The notes under the pieces were generated by a model, which did no database searches, was not told where the DNA came from, and was given only the letters and a program-made list of their open reading frames with translations. A stretch of DNA of 64,000 bases. It comes from Cornus controversa. Taxonomy: Eukaryota; Streptophyta; Magnoliopsida; Cornales; Cornaceae. Location: the NCBI GenBank assembly GCA_026545225.1, contig CM048849.1:46279336-46343335 (forward strand), written 5' to 3'. The translations under genes and the position numbers were made by a program. The first letter of the stretch is position 1; every line of letters starts with the position of its first letter. Below, piece by piece: positions 22,601 through 34,600 of the stretch.

Positions 22601-24455
22601 CATTCAAATTGTACAAGGTGACATTAAGGATACATTCTTGACTATTTATTATTTTTCTTCTATAAATTCAAGTACAAATATTTCATTGTTTAATATAATG
22701 AGATCGAAAAGTTTTCTTGCTTATAATCATCACCCAATTGTATTAACAAAAAAATATTTGCAATTGATTTCGAGTAAAATAATTTTGAATTAAAATATAT
22801 CTAATTCATCCACATAATAAATAATTATACATTCATGTGAGATCCACTTGAGCTCAATTGGCATTCTAGCACCTCGTGCCAAAACAATTATAAATATATA
22901 AGTATTGTGTGTAATTATATCTTCATACAACTTGCTGAAATTTTCGGAGGTTGATACTGACTGGAGGGGACACATCGGTCCCACTTAAAAATCAATCTCC
23001 TAAACTTGCCTAAACATTGTACTATTTTAACAGTGTCACATATCCAATAAATAATAACTCATTAATGAATATGCCGCACCAAAAAACTTATATATCTAAA
23101 ATTATATCTTATTATAACACTACAACTTAAACACGTGTACTAGGATATCAATATAATAATCTCATACATTCATAGTATCATAAAAATATAAATGAGCTTT
23201 GGTCGATGTGATTTACTAGACTCATCGTAGTGGGAGTAGGAATTGAGTTTTCACATATAAAGGATCAATTCAATAAGCAATAAAAAAAATAAAAATGATT
23301 CATATAAAACCCAATGCAATTACTTATTAATTTAATGTCAATAATTGCAAATGTTCACAAAAAAAATAGAATAAAGCTCTAGGATCATAAACACCACAAA
23401 TCGGATCACCAAACAGTTCCTTATGCACCTTCATGCAAATGATAAAGTCTTTTCCCTTTGAAATTTTATAATTTTATCAAATAAAATTTTCAAACAAAAA
23501 ATCAGTTTTAGAAAAAAAAAATGCAAAAATTATAAGAATTTGTAAAATTAAATTCCAAAGCTATTGGAAAAAACGGTGTCCCAAATGAAGCCCTACAGAG
23601 TTCTCACGAGCCCCCATGCGCCACTAGGTGCGAGTGGGGAAATTTAAAATTTTTTTTTATTAAAGGGCGTCACCGCACTAGGAGGTGCATGGCCCCCACG
23701 CGCCACTTTCCTAGTGGCTTTTCGCACTTCCGAGACCACCACCGTTATCGTCTCACTGTTCTGAACAAGATGGTGCTTTCGTTGGTGTATTCCAAGCTTC
23801 CTAACTATGGGGGTAAATTACACTCTCTCTTGGTGAAAGTGAAACATGGAAAAAACTGCTATATTTTTTTTTATTTAACACCTATTTTCGACTCAAAATT
23901 TCTCAGATGAATATCTCACAAACTAGACATAAAAAAATTGCAAATAATATATACACGGAAAACTTATGAAACAACGAATATTTTCATACAATTTTCAAGC
24001 ACCAAAACTCAACAATGTATGAGAAAAAGGCCCAACAAGTTTCTGCCATATCATCCTTATTTTATTTTTAAAAAATAAAATACAGTGAGTTTTTGCATAA
24101 AATTTTCAGACCTGTATATCTGCATATTGGCTATAACATACTGAAAAATCAGCCTCATACGATATTAATTTCATGATAAATAATTTTTCATAAATTTTAA
24201 GCATACTTTTATATAATAAATTTGTAAAATTTATTCTAAGCATGCTCATAAAAAATTAAGATAGAGAGAGAACTCAAAAGGGAAGAATACCAGAGAAAAA
24301 TACAGAGAGAATATATATATCTAACGTCGTCTTTTTTTTTTTCCTCTCTCGTTGTTCTCTTTTATAGAGATCATTCATCGTATAATCAGAGATACACTTT
24401 ACATAAAAATTTATAGTAGATGAACCACTAAAGGAAGAATAACGTTTTATACTCA
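22601..24455 (-). repeat. Probable 5' LTR and leader of the copia element
   Basis: Upstream of the gag start on the minus strand lies non-coding DNA. It holds a TATA-box-like CTCTATAAAAGAGAAC near 24,355-24,370 followed by CT-rich sequence, an arrangement typical of a copia LTR promoter. No clear primer-binding site was found, so LTR borders are unknown. 23,580-23,740 has GC-rich CCCCCAYGCGCCACT words in two nearby copies. Confidence 0.4.
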
Positions 24456-24464
24456 ACCATTTAT

Positions 24465-24980
24465 CTTATAATTACAATTCTATTTGTTAGTAGCTAGCAT
24501 TCTCAAAAAAAAAAAAGTTCAACAAAAGACAAAATGAAGAAAATGGTAACCAAAGATATTATAATTTTTAAAGATCAATGTTTCTCTTTGGTCCCAACAT
24601 GCAAGCAAAGTAGCGGAGCGGACCCCATAAGATATTACTTTTGTCCAAGTATTCTACTTGGGTCCCGTTTATAAAAACTAATCACACTACTTTATCCATT
24701 AGAGTAGAAAAAAAAAATTATAACAGTGTTAGTTTTGGAAAAAAATTGAAGAAAAAGAGGTAAATTCTTTGTGCAGTAGTATAGTCTTTTCAAATTTTCT
24801 ACTTTATTTCCATTTGTTATTTTCAAACCTTTTCAAATACGTTTTTTAACTAAATTTTTATCTTTTTTATTCATTACAGTCCTGTTTTTTTTGGTAACTA
24901 GCTTTCTCAAGAAAGTTAAACAAAAGACAAAATGGATAAAATGATGGTCAAAGTGGTAACCAAACTGATTAAGTAGAGAA
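24465..24980. repeat. About 200-bp dispersed repeat, copies 2 and 3
   Basis: 24,465-24,650 and 24,830-24,980 resemble 18,980-19,200 (AGCTTTCTCAAGAAA, AAGACAAAATGxA, CTCTTTGGTCC). Copies 1 and 2 bracket the copia sequence, which suggests that it inserted near or into a pre-existing duplicated region. Confidence 0.55.
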
Positions 24981-27867
24981 TTTTGTAAGTCTTAACCAAG
25001 GTAAAAAAAAATGTTGATCTTCATCCCACCTTTTCAAAGGTATAGCCCAGCCACTTTTGACTACTGAATTGGTTTTGAATTTCAAATTTCAAATATGGTT
25101 TTTTAATTTTTTTAATCATAACAAGAAGATTAACTCCCATAATAAAATCAAAGAGACTCGAATCTGCCTTTCACTTAAAAATGAGAGGAAATATTACTGA
25201 GCCACAGGCTTTGGTGGTAAATTTCAAAACTGTTGAAGAATAACAATTTCATGACATTTTTCCTTCTAAAATATGCAATCAAAAACCAGAAATTTTCATA
25301 AACATTTTTCATAAACAAACGGAGCTTAAGTAATGATTCTTTCATTTAGCATTGATGAAAACCAAATTTCACATTCTTTTCTTAGTACTGTCCAAAGCTG
25401 AAGAACTTTTTGTTTGCAATGTGATTAAGAATTTATTTTTTCAGTTGGTTGCAGTGTGATTAACATGATCCACCAAATAGGATAATTCTTATGAGTATAC
25501 TATTATATATGCTTTTCAAGAAGTATTTATGTGTCTTTTCAAAAATTTCACTTTATTTAGCTTCAAGAGCTGTTGTACAATCTTAAATGCCACTGGTTTT
25601 ACCACTGCTTGCAAAATTGGAACCCATGGTAAATAATCTAGTATTTTACTATTAAAGAAACTTGAACCATCTCTTCAAATAAGTTTTCAACTCAAACCAA
25701 AGCTGAATTCAAACCCTAATCTGAAACCAAATTTAATTCATTTTTTTTATGTTTTAGAAAGGAAAAAAAAAATCAAAGTGATAAAATAACACAAAGTCCA
25801 ATTTAGTTCACTTCGTTATTAAGACACAAAGAAATTAGACTTTGATTACTTTAATACATTGAAATTACTTAAAACAAGATTATGGAGTTAAAATATCTAA
25901 ACACTCCTATTCTTGTACTATCTTAATTTTGTAATACGTGTGAGATTGGAGGACCTAATGTGTTTGGTGACAAATTATGTGGTGCTCTTGGAAGTCCAGA
26001 CACTACTATACTAAAATAAATAAATAAATAGAGGAGCATGTTTATATATATATATATATATATTTTTTTTTTCACTTGGCAAAAAACTCACCCACTCTTG
26101 ACTTGTGGGAACTTGAACCTACCTTGGCAAAAATGGAGGTCCATATTTATATAATTTTTTTTTCTTTTTTAAATTGGAGAAAGTTGTTGCCATTTATTAG
26201 AGAATGTCTCTACCTGTATAGACGCGTTTTGAAAATTGTAAACACAAAGTGTGCAAAACGAACAATATCTACACAGTACTAGATCCCAAGAGTGTGACGG
26301 TGACTTTCCAAATTGTTTGAGAGAAAGAGTTTAACATTTATAAGGAGATGTCTAGTGGACGCGTTTTGAAAATTATGTACACTCAGGAGTGTACATAACA
26401 AGAGCGAATGTCAACAACTAGGCTATATTTTTTTGGTGGTGTATTTATAGGATTCTTGTTACTCCCTAGTTGAACCCTTTCTATAAGAGTCATACCAAAA
26501 ATAGGTTCAGACTTTTTTACAAGTTACCCTTTCGTTTGCAACTTACAACATCACATTTATATCGTGTTTTTGTTTACAAATAAAGAGAGGAAAAGAATGG
26601 GATGGGAGGACAGATTTATCAACTCCTCAAATATTTTTTGTTATTGTTCTTCTCAAATCATATAATATCTCTCCTGTGATGGGAGAGATTTCAGCTCAAA
26701 TTTGAAATTTGTGCTTTAAAGGGTTCCAACCTAAGTCACAGAGCAGGAGCGGAAGCGATAAATTCTATGTCATACAAAAAGAATGGCGGAGCGAGAACGA
26801 CACCCATTTAGAATAATTATGTGACTTAGGTTCCAACTTCACATTACTTGTATGATCTACCAGCTTTTTTTTAATGAAAAAACCCAAAAAAATAGAAGAA
26901 CAAATGCCAAAAGAAACACCATAATCTTGTATGCTGAAGCAACAAAGCAACACTTATCCAACTGATTTAACTAGTAACTAACACATCCTTCTCACTGTCT
27001 GCTGATTATTTAGGGAAGCTCTTCTTTTCCTCCAAATATGGCAGTACTGCAGTAGGCCTTCTATTCACCAAAATGATCATTGGTGGGAACCATTTTCTTC
27101 TGGGACTCAGCAACTTGCTCCTCTCCTCCCACCTTATGATGTGAGTCAAAATAAGATCCTGAGATTGTAGGTCAATAACATTAGAACTTGCAACCGTTTA
27201 AAAAGAAAAAAAATCAATAAGATGTCATATAAAAAACAAGTTTAAAAAATCTAAGAGCATCATGATGAGGTTGTGAAGGAAGTACAGTTAAGAATGTCAA
27301 GGGAACTAAAAAGTGTATGAACAACCCAGGAAGAGAACACGATCAAAGTTTCACAACACAAGAACTGCATGAGATGTCAAGACTCAAGAGGATGCACTGC
27401 CAGAACTAGCCTGAAGAATTTCTTATGATGTTGAGGGCTCCTTTTTATCTTTCCTTAATGGGCAAAACTGGCAGTCTCAAAAGAATCTGACACTTTAAAT
27501 CCTTGAGTTTTTTAACAGCACTGTTCTAAGAATTTACAAACCAGCACCTGATCTCCAATAGATTTTTAGAGGTCAAAACAACAATTCTAGTCGATACTAA
27601 TGGTCCTGTGGTCATACATCACATCCAAACAATTCTTATTAAAAGAATTTCTAATATAAAACAAGATAGCTGCAATTCTTAGATTTTTTTTTTCCTAGGT
27701 GCAATTTTTAGATATTCTTCAATACATATTTTTAACTTCTCAAGTAGCATCACCATTTTGCATAGATATTGATATTTTTTACTTTATTAAAAAGATTATT
27801 CAAATTATTATGATACCCATTATTTGGATAGCTTGCATGTGAACCATTACTAAACCTAACTGAGAAT
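24981..27867. other. AT-rich intergenic DNA
   Basis: No gene supported. A TA run lies at 26,042-26,062. Two related stretches with GACGCGTTTTGAAAATT lie near 26,220 and 26,358. An inverted pair of AACCTAAGTCACA lies at 26,726-26,738 and 26,820-26,832, around GC-richer sequence. Confidence 0.5.
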
Positions 27868-27879
27868 TTGTGCATGTTT
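27868..27879. repeat. Target-site duplication (left) of the LINE
   Basis: TTGTGCATGTTT here and at 29,600-29,611, directly after the LINE A-rich tail. Confidence 0.85.
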
Positions 27880-29599
27880 CACAATTACGGAATTCTTCTC
27901 CTCTATGGTTCAAGCTGAAAGAAATAATGGGGGGTTTCACACTAGTTCTGCTGCTGAATTGAATGGTTTAGTTTTCACTCGCTGTTTCTATGGAGATGAT
28001 CTATTTCTGATTGCTAAAGCAAGTGTGAGGTCAGCTAAAAATATTTTGAATATCTTTAGTAAGTTCAAAACTCTCTCTGGTCTGGAAGTGAGTTATGAAA
28101 AAAGCAAGGTCTTCTTCTGTCTAGCAGTTAGAAGGAAAAGAATTCTACGCAGAATCTTGAAGATGAACTGTGGCTCCTTGCCTCTTCAGTATTTAGGGCT
28201 TCCTATGATTGATGAAGGCTTGAAAAAGGATTGTAATGCTCTGATTGACAAGATTGCTGCAAATCTCAATGGATGGGGCTCTCTTAGTTTATCACTTGCT
28301 GGTAGGGTAGAGCTGATAAGATCTGTGGTCTACTCTATTATTCATTATTGGTGTGCTGCCAGTTGTTGTGATTGAGAAAATGATAAGAACTTCATTTGGG
28401 GTGGCAAAACCAATTCCAATAGACTTCATCTTCTTAAATGGAGTAAGCTTGCTTGTCAAAATCTGAAGGAGAGTTTGGTTTAAGAAAGAGTTGCAGAAAT
28501 AGACAAGGCCACCAAATGCAAGCTTATTTTGGGATTTCATTCAAGGAAAGGATAGAAGCTGGATTCCATGGCTGAAGAACCTTTATCTTAAATATGATTC
28601 TATTTGGGCGTGCTCACTGATGTAAAATAACTCCACCTTCTGGAAGAACCTGTTAGAGGTCAGGGAATTTATGGCAGCAAATGTCCGATTTCAGATTGGG
28701 GATGGGCCGTCTCTGAAATTTTTCTTGGACCCTTGGTGGAATGGTGCTTCTTTTTCAGATTGGGAATGGTAATTAGGTTGAGACCAGATTTTATGGTGAA
28801 TGAGGTTACTGAAATATGATCAGGCTTCTTTTAAGTCTTCTGGAAATACTACAGAAATGAAACCCCTTAGAGGTAGTGGTCCAAGCTTGTTTGGAATGGT
28901 GGAAGACCTGCTGCAAGTGTGACCTCTTGTTTGGCTATCCATGACAAGTTGCCTACTTTGACCAACTTGCAGCAAAGAGGTATATGTTGTTCCAATTTGC
29001 CATAATTGTATGTTGAATGCTGATTCAAGAGATCATTTGTTTATCAGTTGTAGCTTTGCTCAAATTATTTGGAGGTGGTTGGTTGATCTGTTCAATTGGG
29101 ATTGGAGCAAGGTAAATAAATTTGATCAGGTGGTGGAATGGTTTGTTTCTCAGTCCAGGACCAAAACTAACTTCTGCAAGCTTTTGAAAGTAACTTGCAC
29201 TTTTACAATCTGGAATGTATGGTGGAACAGGAACCAAAAACTTCAAGAAAATGTCTTTGTTAATCCTCAGCAAACTGCTTGTCAAATCATTTGCAATGTG
29301 GCTGACACTTTGGATATTAAGCTGCAAGAGCTGGTGGGAATGTTTAGTTTTTAATGCCTAGAGTAGTGTGATTGAATCTGTTAGTGTAAAGTGGTTAAGA
29401 AGGGAGTATTGCTTCTATCTTTACTTCTATGTTTTTCCTTTTCAAGATTATTTCTTGTTAATCTCCCTGCTTGCCAATTTTTGGAAGTGGGTGTTCTGTA
29501 GTTGTTTTGTTAGGGGAGATTTTCCTCTCCTCTGTTTGTGTTTGCCTTAGTGGCTGTTTAATAAATGCTTGTTCAGGAAAAATAAAAAATAAATAAAAA
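27880..29599 (+). mobile_element. 5'-truncated L1-type LINE
   Basis: The element keeps the C-terminal half of an L1 ORF2. FYGDDLFLIAKA (palm motif, FADD changed to FYGDD) is followed by LSGLEVSYEKSK, LPLQYLGLPM and the thumb-like AGRVELIRSVVYS. Further frames hold NFIWGG and, near the end, the zf-RVT remnant DHLFISCSFAQIIWRW. Stops and frameshifts show it is dead. An A-rich tail at 29,576-29,599 and a 12-bp target duplication define both ends. 5' truncation is usual for LINE insertions. Confidence 0.92.
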
Positions 29600-29696
29600 T
29601 TGTGCATGTTTAAGTTGGCATGTCCTTTAGCAGATGTAATAGCATTATGCAGGACTATCTTAGAGTTAAAAGCAGGCCAGTCAATGACAGCACGTG

Positions 29697-29752
29697 TGAC
29701 GTCCCACATCGCCTGGGTGTGGGTTGGGGGGAAGTTGCTTGCACATAATAAG
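29697..29752 (+). repeat. Truncated TRIM LTR fragment
   Basis: TCCCACATCGCCTGGGTGTG matches the middle of the complete LTRs that follow, then diverges. It is a remnant at the left edge of the array. Confidence 0.5.
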
Positions 29753-31191
29753 TGTAGTAACCCTTGTGGACGGGTGTGAGTGGGCGGGTGCGAAGACAGA
29801 CAATGGGATGAGCTACCACACTGACAGGGTACAGGGTGCTCAATTCCACATCGCCTGGGTATCGAAAAGGGGATGTGCTTATATGTAGTATGTTCTCTTC
29901 AAATGGTATGAGGCCTTTTGGGGTAAAACCCAAGAGCAAAACCGTGCGGGCTCAGGCCCAAAGCGGACAATATCATACCATGTGTTGGAGCGGGGTATTA
30001 CAGTTGGTATCAAAGCCTGAACCCAGCCGAAAGTGTGCCGACGAGGATGTCGGGCCTCGTAGGGGGGTGGATTGTAGTAACCCTTGTGGACGGGTGTGAG
30101 TGGGCGGGTGCGAAGACAGACACTGGGCTGAGCTACCACACTGACAGGGTACAGGGTGCTCAATCCCACATCGCCTGGGTATAGAAAAGGGGATGTGCTT
30201 ATATATAGTATGTTCTCTTCAAATGGTATGAGGTCTTTTGGGGTAAAACCCAAGAGCAAAACCGTGCGGGCTCAGGCCCAAAGCGGACAATATCATACCA
30301 TGTGTTGGAGCGGCGTATTACAGTTGGTATCAGAGCCTGAACCTAGCTGGAAGTGTGTCGACGAGGATGTCGGGCCTCGTAGGGGGATGGATTGTAGTAA
30401 CCCTTGTGGACGGGTGTGAGTGGATGGGTGCGAAGATAGACACTGGGCTGAACTACCACATTGACAAGGTACATGGTGCTCAATCCCACATCGCCTGGGT
30501 GTGGAGAAGGGCATGTACCTAGAAAGCACGGACACTTCACCGAGGGTGCCGTACCCGTGTCGGACACTCGGACACCGTGTCGGACACTCGGACACTCCTC
30601 GACACGTGTCGGACACTTCGTAGAAGTGTCCTGACATTTTTATTTCTCAGACACTTCTCGGACACTTCTCGGACACTTCTTGGACACTTCTTGAAGACGT
30701 ATTTGACACTTCATAACAATGATGTATATTCAAATATTTCGAATATATATTATATGATACTAAGTTATGATTAAAATATAAGCTAAATACACGTAGAAGA
30801 CTAAATAAGTCTAGTTCTTTAATTTATTTTAATCTATTTGTCTATCTTTGTTTATAAGTTTGTTTGGTTCTTAATTGCATGATGATGAATTGAATTATTT
30901 CTGTAATGTAGTATTTTTTATTAAATAATTAATATATTATATTATTATTTTATAGCCGTATCCCCGCCGTGTCCGTGTCCTATTTTTTTAAAGTTTTCCG
31001 TATCGCCGTGTCCGTATCGTGTCGTACCCGTGTCCCGTGTCAGTGTCCGTGCTTCCTAGGCATGTACTTATATGTAGTATGTTCTCTTCAAATGGTATGA
31101 GGCCTTTTGGGGTAAAACCCAAGAGCAAAACCGTGCGGGCTCAGGTCCAAAGCGGACAATATCATACCATGTGTTGGAGCGGGGTATTATA
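29753..31191 (+). mobile_element. Direct TRIM array LTR-int-LTR-int-LTR
   Basis: Three LTRs (29,753-30,002; 30,073-30,322; 30,393-31,191, the last carrying a MITE) each begin TGTAGTAACCC and end GGTATTACA (TATTATA in the third). The first two are 250 bp. Between them are 70-bp internal domains that consist of little more than a primer-binding site (GTTGGTATCAGAGCC) and a polypurine tract (AGGGGGGTGGAT). No protein is encoded. The size and content fit terminal-repeat retrotransposons in miniature. The extra LTR and internal unit point to unequal recombination. Confidence 0.9.
30519..31059. mobile_element. hAT-type MITE (541 bp) inside the third TRIM LTR
   Basis: TIRs CTAGAAAGCACGGACAC and GTGTCCGTGCTTCCTAG; an 8-bp target duplication GCATGTAC at 30,511-30,518 and 31,060-31,067. 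The subterminal regions are crowded with GGACACTTC/GTGTCGGACAC words. There is no coding capacity. Relatives lie at 40,847-42,355 and 60,656-61,289. Confidence 0.93.
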
Positions 31192-31531
31192 ATAAGGAGG
31201 GATTCCTACTTGTGTAAACGTGTTTTAAAACCGTGAACGCCAAGAAGGAGCAAAGTGGACAATATCTACCCAACATGAGGCGGGTCCTTACGTGGGTCAC
31301 TTACGTGAACTTGCCATACTTAATAGAGCCAAATGATCAGCATTATGTTTTTTTTGAGTCAGATCCAAAACTCCCAAGTCCTAAGGCTAAGGGATTTAAA
31401 GTCACCTACCTAAAGCATGTATAGGGTAAAAATACTATGAAATATGCACAAGATTAAGGTGTAAAATGCTATGAGCAAGGGAAAAAATATCAAAACCTGA
31501 AATTTTCAGGACAAAGCTGCTCCAGGTAAAT
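31192..31531. other. Spacer between the TRIM array and the TAF11 3' end
   Basis: It contains a fragment with GTGTTTTAAAACCGTGAACGC and GGACAATATC, words shared with plant TRIM/LTR sequences, then non-coding DNA that probably includes the TAF11 3' UTR. Confidence 0.45.
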
Positions 31532-31659
31532 CTACCGAAAGAGTCTCTGCACCGATCTTTTTGGTACCTTGCCTTCAAGTTTTAGTCTCCTATATGCTTC
31601 CCTTATGTGGCAAGGCCTGATTGGCCCACTCTCCTTTCTCTCTGTCATCACCATTCTGG
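31532..31659 (-). other. TAF11: TAF11 coding exon 4
   Basis: Acceptor TTTGCAG. It encodes ARMVMTERKESGPIRPCHIR to RLFR and the TAG stop. Confidence 0.93.
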
Positions 31660-34600
31660 CTGCAAATTAAACTGCCTTAATACAAGATATGTTGAAGGGT
31701 GAACGACTCAATCGTTAAACAAACACTTTTGCCTTAAATAAGCCAAAAGAGAGGTTTGAGACACAGATAATGGCATAATGCAAATAAAAGAAGGATCAGA
31801 TTCTGCAATCACATCTCTATGTCAGAGCATAGATTGCTCCAGAATTATAATGATCCTTTCTCCTTTTTGTTTCAGATTTTCAATAAGGAAAATCTGAAAA
31901 TGACCTAGTCTCTATAAATAAAATATGAACAAAAACTTCGGAAAATTTGACGGTGTTTGTGTACCTGTTTCAACAAGTTCACCAACAAACATTTTTGCTA
32001 TTCCTGACACCACAATCGTCATTGGTATAGAAATTTTTGCACTTCCAGTGAGGCTTGCTAACAACTGCATTCATATTATAATGGAAACAATATAAGCAGC
32101 AGCTGATAAATGAGTAAACTCCCCTACAAGTTGTGATGTATAAATGATGCAGGTCATGAAGGCTGCATAAATGAGTAAATGGCATGCTAATAACTGATGT
32201 ACACACCCAAAATGGTCATATCCTGAGCAAATAAATATCTCCCAATAAGAGCAAAGATTGAACCCAAGAAGCCTGGTACTAAGTAGCCCTTTTAAACTTA
32301 ACACAGCGCAACAACAAAAAACAGCGGAGGGCCCTACCCCCTTTGGGAGCAAGACTGAACCCTTCAGATACCCATAATCACCCCCATACCACAGGTATTG
32401 GGTAAGCCCAATGCAGATTTTTTTTTTTTTTTGTTTAACATTTCAAGGAGTCGAACACAAGATCTCTATGATATACCCAGTGGCTTTATGCCAACTTGGC
32501 TGTCCGTAAGGTTTACATGAAAACAAATCCATTGCTACTAGAATGAGAATAAAAATCACTTCCTTGGGAGAAATACAATCAAGTAAAACTTAGTCCCAAC
32601 TACTTGGAATTTCTTTGGAAGAAAAATGAGAGACAAGAAGCAGCAGCAGCGTAGAAAGACAAATAAGAAGCATACCCTTTTCATGTTTGCTTTCTGAAAT
32701 CCAGATCTACGGAACGATTCATATCTACTCATTTGTTCCTCGGCAAATTGTGACAAAATAGACCTGAAGAGAAACAATATGTAAAGCTTCAGACTTCGGA
32801 GAGATGAGTTTAGTCATGCATGTTCTCTATGCAAAACAAGGAAAGGACAAAGGACACCAAAGGCAATTTGAACGTCATATGGAACTGAAACCATTTTACA
32901 TTCTTAACACAGTATTTAAAAGTGTCCATTTAATAATAAAGCTAATGCTCAATCTGCAGGACAGATTTATTTATACTTTCTTAGTTTTAGCGTCAGGGTA
33001 TTTTGGTGATTGCTGAATTTTCTGAAATGGCCTGAAGTAGTGGTCTGATGAATGGTATCTCAAGTCAAGTCATGTTAATGACTCTAAAAAGTGATCCTTA
33101 GCAAGTCTAGAATAGTTTCAGTAATCAAAGTTCCACAATTTCTAACTTTCTACTTTCAAGCTAGAGTCCTAGTAAAATTAAGCGACCCACAAGTCTATAT
33201 ATATCTACTTAAGCTTTCAATTCAATAGACATGAGTTCTGAGAATTGTGTATGGTGCAACTTAACCCTTGCAGTGGTGAAGCTTAAGACTCTAGGTAAAA
33301 TTCCTATAATCCTCTTTGCGCTCTTTGTTTTCTTTTCTTTTGAGTTTATAGATCCAGCAAATTTTCATAGCTTCTATCTTTAGTCAAAGTCAAGTAGAAT
33401 TAAGAAAAGTACAATTTTGTGTCAATGTATTAGAGGATGCTTTACTAGTCATATAGATTCCACTGTATGTGTACATGTGTACATGAGTGCATCCCCCTTT
33501 AATACTTTCTAATGACACCTCTACTTATAAAACAAGTTTTTTAGCAAACATCTCTACATCACTTGTCTTGCTAAAATCTCACCCAACTACCCTCTTCAAA
33601 AACTTGCTAAAATCTCACCCAAACCACATTAGAGGGAAACAATCTGATAGGTCAATAGGACTTAGGTTGGCTAATTTCATACAAAACAGAATCTGTAATT
33701 TTAATTTTTTTCATTTATCTATATATATTTATATATTTTTTAAAAAAATTAGTTGATTTAGTTAGGTGTTACCTTTGATCCAAGTGCTTCATGAAGATTT
33801 CAAGGTTTCCATAAGGGTAGAAAGGTAAATTCAACTCTCAAGTACTCACCCACCAAATTAGAGTTTTTCATTCATGCATTCATATGATTTATCATGCTTA
33901 GTTTGCGTTGCATATTTGTTAAAATTAAAATTGGTTTTTGAAACTAAAACTCAAGTTTTGTTGAAATTGGAAGTTTCAAATCAAAGCTTTTGATCGGTCA
34001 CTCTTGTTTTAATTCGATCCGTCGATTGATCTATGGGGATGGTAGTTTCCTATATGGTTTAAAAACCTAAAACCCTAATTTCTTCAGTCCTAAAATCTCT
34101 ATAAGCATTCTTAAGGTCATATAACATCTACTAAGCATTCTGAGCATATTAGGAGCATATAAGCAAGCTAGGCCAACTTATTTCTTTCATCATCATCATT
34201 GCATATGGACAGTAAGTTATTGGAGTTGTTATGTTGTGGCCCAAATTTTTTCTCTGCCTGGTTCTCGTTGTGACCCAATTTTGACCCAAAGAAGTCCTTG
34301 TATGGGCTGAAGCAGTCTCCTAGACAGTGGTACAAGCGATTCAACACTTTTATGGCTGGGAATGGCTACTGTAGGAGTGAGTTCAACAATTGTGTGTATC
34401 ACAGGAGGCTTTCAGATGGTTCATATTTGTATTTGTTGCTCTATGTTGATGACATGTTGATAGTTTATAGAAATATGTCAGAAATCAACATGTTGAAGGC
34501 TTAACTTAGTGGTGAATTTGAGATGAAGGTTATAGTTGCCACTAAAAGTTGCTCGAACGCTTCGGTATGCAAGCATCAAAGCCTATGAGTACTTCATTAG

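Noticed and set aside
29753-30392. Possible 5S rRNA-bearing Cassandra element
   Set aside because: The LTR words are similar, but no 5S-like internal promoter sequence is present between them.
29655-30637. Open frames of 74-126 codons in the TRIM array
   Set aside because: Same reason: repeated LTR sequence read in different frames.
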